Origin: Ailanthus altissimus
Lineage: Eukaryota; Streptophyta; Magnoliopsida; Sapindales; Simaroubaceae
Length of the DNA: 64,000 nucleotides
Assembly: GCA_946807835.1 (NCBI GenBank)
Contig: OX327702.1
Coordinates: 9,362,001 to 9,426,000 of the forward strand
Direction of reading: 5' to 3'
In this document: positions 61,219 through 64,000 of the stretch, piece after piece
How the letters are laid out: each line of letters begins with the position of its first letter
How positions within the stretch are numbered: position 1 is the stretch's first letter
Notes under the pieces: model-generated
Told to the model about the DNA's origin: nothing
Databases searched by the model: none
Seen by the model: the letters and a program-made list of their open reading frames with translations, nothing else
Translations under genes and position numbers: made by a program

Positions 61219-62411
61219 GAAATGGATTAGATATTTGTCATGTGAAATTAGAAAATGAGCTTTATATTTTAAGGCCCGATGAGCCATCACTGCTTAATTT
61301 AGATTGTTTAGAGTAGAACGTCCTATATCTAAAAGGAAAAATGTTTCTCCAAGTAATGACGTGTATATTTGACATATTAAATTAGGTCATATTAATCTGG
61401 ATAGGATAAATAGTTTAGTAAAGGATGGTTCTTTAAGGGAGCCAAATATTAGTTGTCTTCCTGTATGTGAATCATATCTAAAGGGTAAAATTACTATAAG
61501 ACATTTCTTAGATAAGGGCTAAAGAGCTAAAGAACTGCTTTAGCTTATAGATACTGACATCTATAGTTTATTAACATATAAGCAAGAGGTAGTTATGAAT
61601 ACTTTATCACATTTATTGACGACTATTCGAGACATGGTTATGTTTACCTAATGTAAAGAAAATTTGAGATTTTTGAAAAGTTGAAGAAATTCTTAACAAA
61701 AGCTAAAAAATAACTAGGCAAGTCACTTAGGACCCTTCGATCTAATTGATGTAGTGAGTATTTTAGTACAGAGTTTAAGGATCACTTACTGGAGTATGGT
61801 ATTCTATCCCAACTTATAGCACCTGTAACAATATAGCAGAATAGTGTTGTAAAAAGGAGAAACAGAACCTTGTTGGATATAGTTAGGTTTATCATAGCTA
61901 CTCTTCACTGCCGCTCTCATTTTAAGGATATGCACTACAACCAAGGTCTACATTTTGAATTTAGTACCTTCTATATCTATCCAGAGTACACCCTTAGAGA
62001 TGTAAAATGGTAGTAAATATAGTTTATGCCATTTTTGTATATGAAGATGTCCAGCACACGTGCAGAAGGAAAAGACTAGAAATTTAGAATCGTAAACAAA
62101 AGTGTGTTTGTTTATAGGCTATCCTAAAGGCACCAGAGAAGGTCTATTTTATAGTTCTCAAGAGAAAAAGGTGATTGTATCGAGAAATCCCACTTTTCTT
62201 GAGAATGACTGTATAGCAAACTTTAAACCTCGCAGTAAGGTTATACTGGAGGAAATACTTTATGATCAAATTAGACTTTCATTATCAATAGTTAGTGAAC
62301 ATCAAGTTTAAGAAATTACTATTCTTAAACAGAACACCTTGGCACCTCGACGTAGTAGGAGGGTAGTTTGACCACCTACTCGTTACAAAGAGGATGAAAA
62401 AGCACAAGTAG
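61219..62411 (+). pseudogene. Copia 2 GAG-pre-integrase, integrase and hinge
   Basis: Reads GLDICHVKLENELYILRPDE, then IKLGHINLDRINSLVKDGSL (the H-x-R-LGH-type GAG-pre-integrase region with the His changed), CLPVCESYLKGKIT, and a broken integrase core (about 61530-61900). The post-core segment at 62102-62311 is an open 69-codon stretch (MCLFIGYPKGTREGLFY, then SSQEKKVIVSRNPTFLEND). RRSRRVV and PPTRYKEDEKAQV close it. Many stops occur before 62100. A6 cuts it at 62412, so reverse transcriptase is not in the window. Confidence 0.85.
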
Positions 62412-64000
62412 TGTTAGTGTGCTATGCGTAGGGTGAATGTGTACATTTTAATTTTACACGTCTTACATACAAAATGTACGCAGAGATAAAGGGAGCTCAC
62501 CCTTGAAGCATGCTTTGAACAACTCTAATTAAGTAACTTGGTTGAATTCCTCAAGCTAGAATAGTAGCTTTCTATCTCAACAAGAAATGATGTTGTGGCA
62601 ATTATTGCTTCCTTTGATATTCAGCCAAATTACTAACTATTAGTATATATATTACTCTTGTTTTACTTGCTCTTTGAAATAAAGAACTATTTATTTATAT
62701 AGCTTTACTTGTCGTCTACTTTTCTAATTAAATTGGTATTAGTGGCCTTAATACGTTAAGCATGACAAAGCCTTAATTTTCCATTTCATGCTTTAAAATT
62801 AATCTTGATAGCATAATGAATGAGCTAGCTGAATTATAGCTAAATGGGTGGCCAAATTGCTTGTTAAAAGCCATTGGATAATAGCCACCATATGCTTACC
62901 ATAAAAGCATGACAATGCTTTAACAAATTGAATGGTGGCTTTGTACTTCATAATTCATACAGCTTATGCTTTGGCAAAATACAAATGAAAGCATAACAAT
63001 ACTTTTTCATTTAAAGAAGTTGTCAAATGGTGTTTTAAGTGGTGACATTTGTTTGCCACTTGTTTGGTATGTGACATGCCATTATAATTCATTGGCATGA
63101 CATATGGTAACAAATTAGAAGATGAAGTGGTAAGTCTTATTTGCCACTTGTCAACATCTTAGGCCTAACACTTGAGCCATGTCAGCTTCCTAAGATACTC
63201 TAAAATAATTCTTACTTTCTGAGATCTTTCCAGATTGAACCATTCGATCTGGTACACTACCCAAGTACTCAACGAGTATACTTTATATTGTGAGACTCGC
63301 TAGGTTCACATTCGTTTATCTTACGAACTCTTTCATAAGTCCGTAAACAATGTCTCACACTTATGTTACAAAAATTATAACACAATGCATTGAACCATAT
63401 AAGTTGAGTTACATATTCGTATAATCCCTTCATAATTTATATTCTGGAAGAGCAGAGACATAGATCATCACAGTCAAGTCTCCATATGCTCAATCGTAAA
63501 CTTATCTCTAAATTCGTATTCTCATAAATAATATATGCAAACACTTTTACGATATTGTTTATCTTCAGGAAACTCTTTCCCGGGTTCATAACTTGTGGCT
63601 ATAAAATCTGTTAAAATACAATCTTAGAGCAATAGGATATACAACTCATACATATGAGCTCATAAATCCCATATCGATACACATCAGACTCCATGAGTAT
63701 CAGACCATACCTAGCGACACCCAACGGTCTAGCCATGAAAGGTCTCTGACATAGTGCTCAAATTAAGGGACTACGTATACTACTCAACTCAAAAAAATTC
63801 ACTATTAATGACTTTATAGAATGTCTACTAGAGGTCCTCATTGAGTCTTTTCAGTACTCAGTTTTCACTAAATACCCATATATCTATATGAGGTTCCACT
63901 AAACTCATGGTCTACTTATACTATTATTTGGACCATACAGATATAGACATACACCGATCTATATTTAATACGTTTTCACCAATAGACCTGCATAAGTGTA
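62412..64000 (-). mobile_element. Isolated LTR, family A, copy A6, runs off the window end
   Basis: In + reading it begins TGTTAGTGTGCTATGCG and continues with a variable module (62440-63200) containing AAAGCATGACAATGCTTT (62904-62921, a perfect 7-bp hairpin) and repeated GGCCA/GCCAC words. From about 63230 it carries the inverted family A core (GAACCATTCGATCTGGTAC, CAGACCATACCTAGCG and so on) and continues to the window end. The far end is not seen. It truncates copia 2 within the region just downstream of integrase. Confidence 0.8.

Noticed and set aside
1..64000. CRISPR arrays, bacterial operons, riboswitches, rRNA genes
   Set aside because: No regularly spaced identical repeats with unique spacers, no ribosome-binding-site patterns and no rRNA-like conserved blocks; the window is plant nuclear DNA.

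Overview
This window looks like nuclear DNA of a flowering plant, most likely a eudicot. The evidence is an AT-rich base composition, a seven-exon gene with standard GT-AG introns, and dense nested Ty1/copia and Ty3/gypsy LTR retrotransposons. I cannot name the species. There is one clearly intact host gene: a 946-residue WD40 protein of the WDR44 (Rab11-binding) type at 16933-20510 on the + strand. Nearly everything else is retrotransposon sequence in several insertion layers.

Left flank (1-16000). A decayed minus-strand Athila-like gypsy element (about 1-9170) keeps gag and protease remnants. It is split by two isolated LTRs: family C (720-3503, near-duplicated flanks GCCAT/GCCAC) and family A (6084-8111, flanks TTTAG/TTTAG). 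A second family A copy (9171-11332, reversed) and an unexplained 720-bp stretch follow. A third family A copy starts at 12056, is split by a family C solo LTR (12924-15354, flanks GTTTG/GTTTG), and ends within about 1 kb of the WD40 start codon.

Centre (16000-29350). The WD40 gene is followed by AT-rich intergenic DNA with one tRNA-derived SINE candidate (about 21185-21300). Next is a copia element (about 23545-28209) with primer-binding site, gag, protease, integrase, reverse transcriptase, RNase H and 3' LTR, all broken by stops. About 1.1 kb of unassigned DNA follows.

Right flank (29350-51656). One old plus-strand gypsy element (element F) has its 5' LTR near 29360-30715, an initiator-Met-type primer-binding site at 30719-30730 and its 3' LTR ending at 51656. 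Later insertions break it into pieces: an Athila-like gag-protease element with both LTRs (30976-38223, minus strand), a family D solo LTR (39278-41856), two family A copies (43409-45523 with perfect AATAT flanks, and 45732-47559) and, inside the 3' LTR, a segment carrying a PRA1-family pseudogene.

Far right (51657-64000). This holds a decayed coding fragment, a 60-66 bp minisatellite (about 52675-53190) and a second copia element (about 53376-62411). That element is split by an LTR-like insert (56799-58127) and a family D solo LTR (58528-61218, perfect GAAAT flanks). A sixth family A copy runs off the window end.

The nesting gives a relative insertion order: F, the Athila-like copies and copia 2 are the older hosts; families A, C and D are the younger guests. 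All ten A, C and D copies lack any internal region, so solo-LTR formation, or a set of LTR-only non-autonomous elements, dominates the locus. I saw no CRISPR array, rRNA gene or convincing functional tRNA gene.
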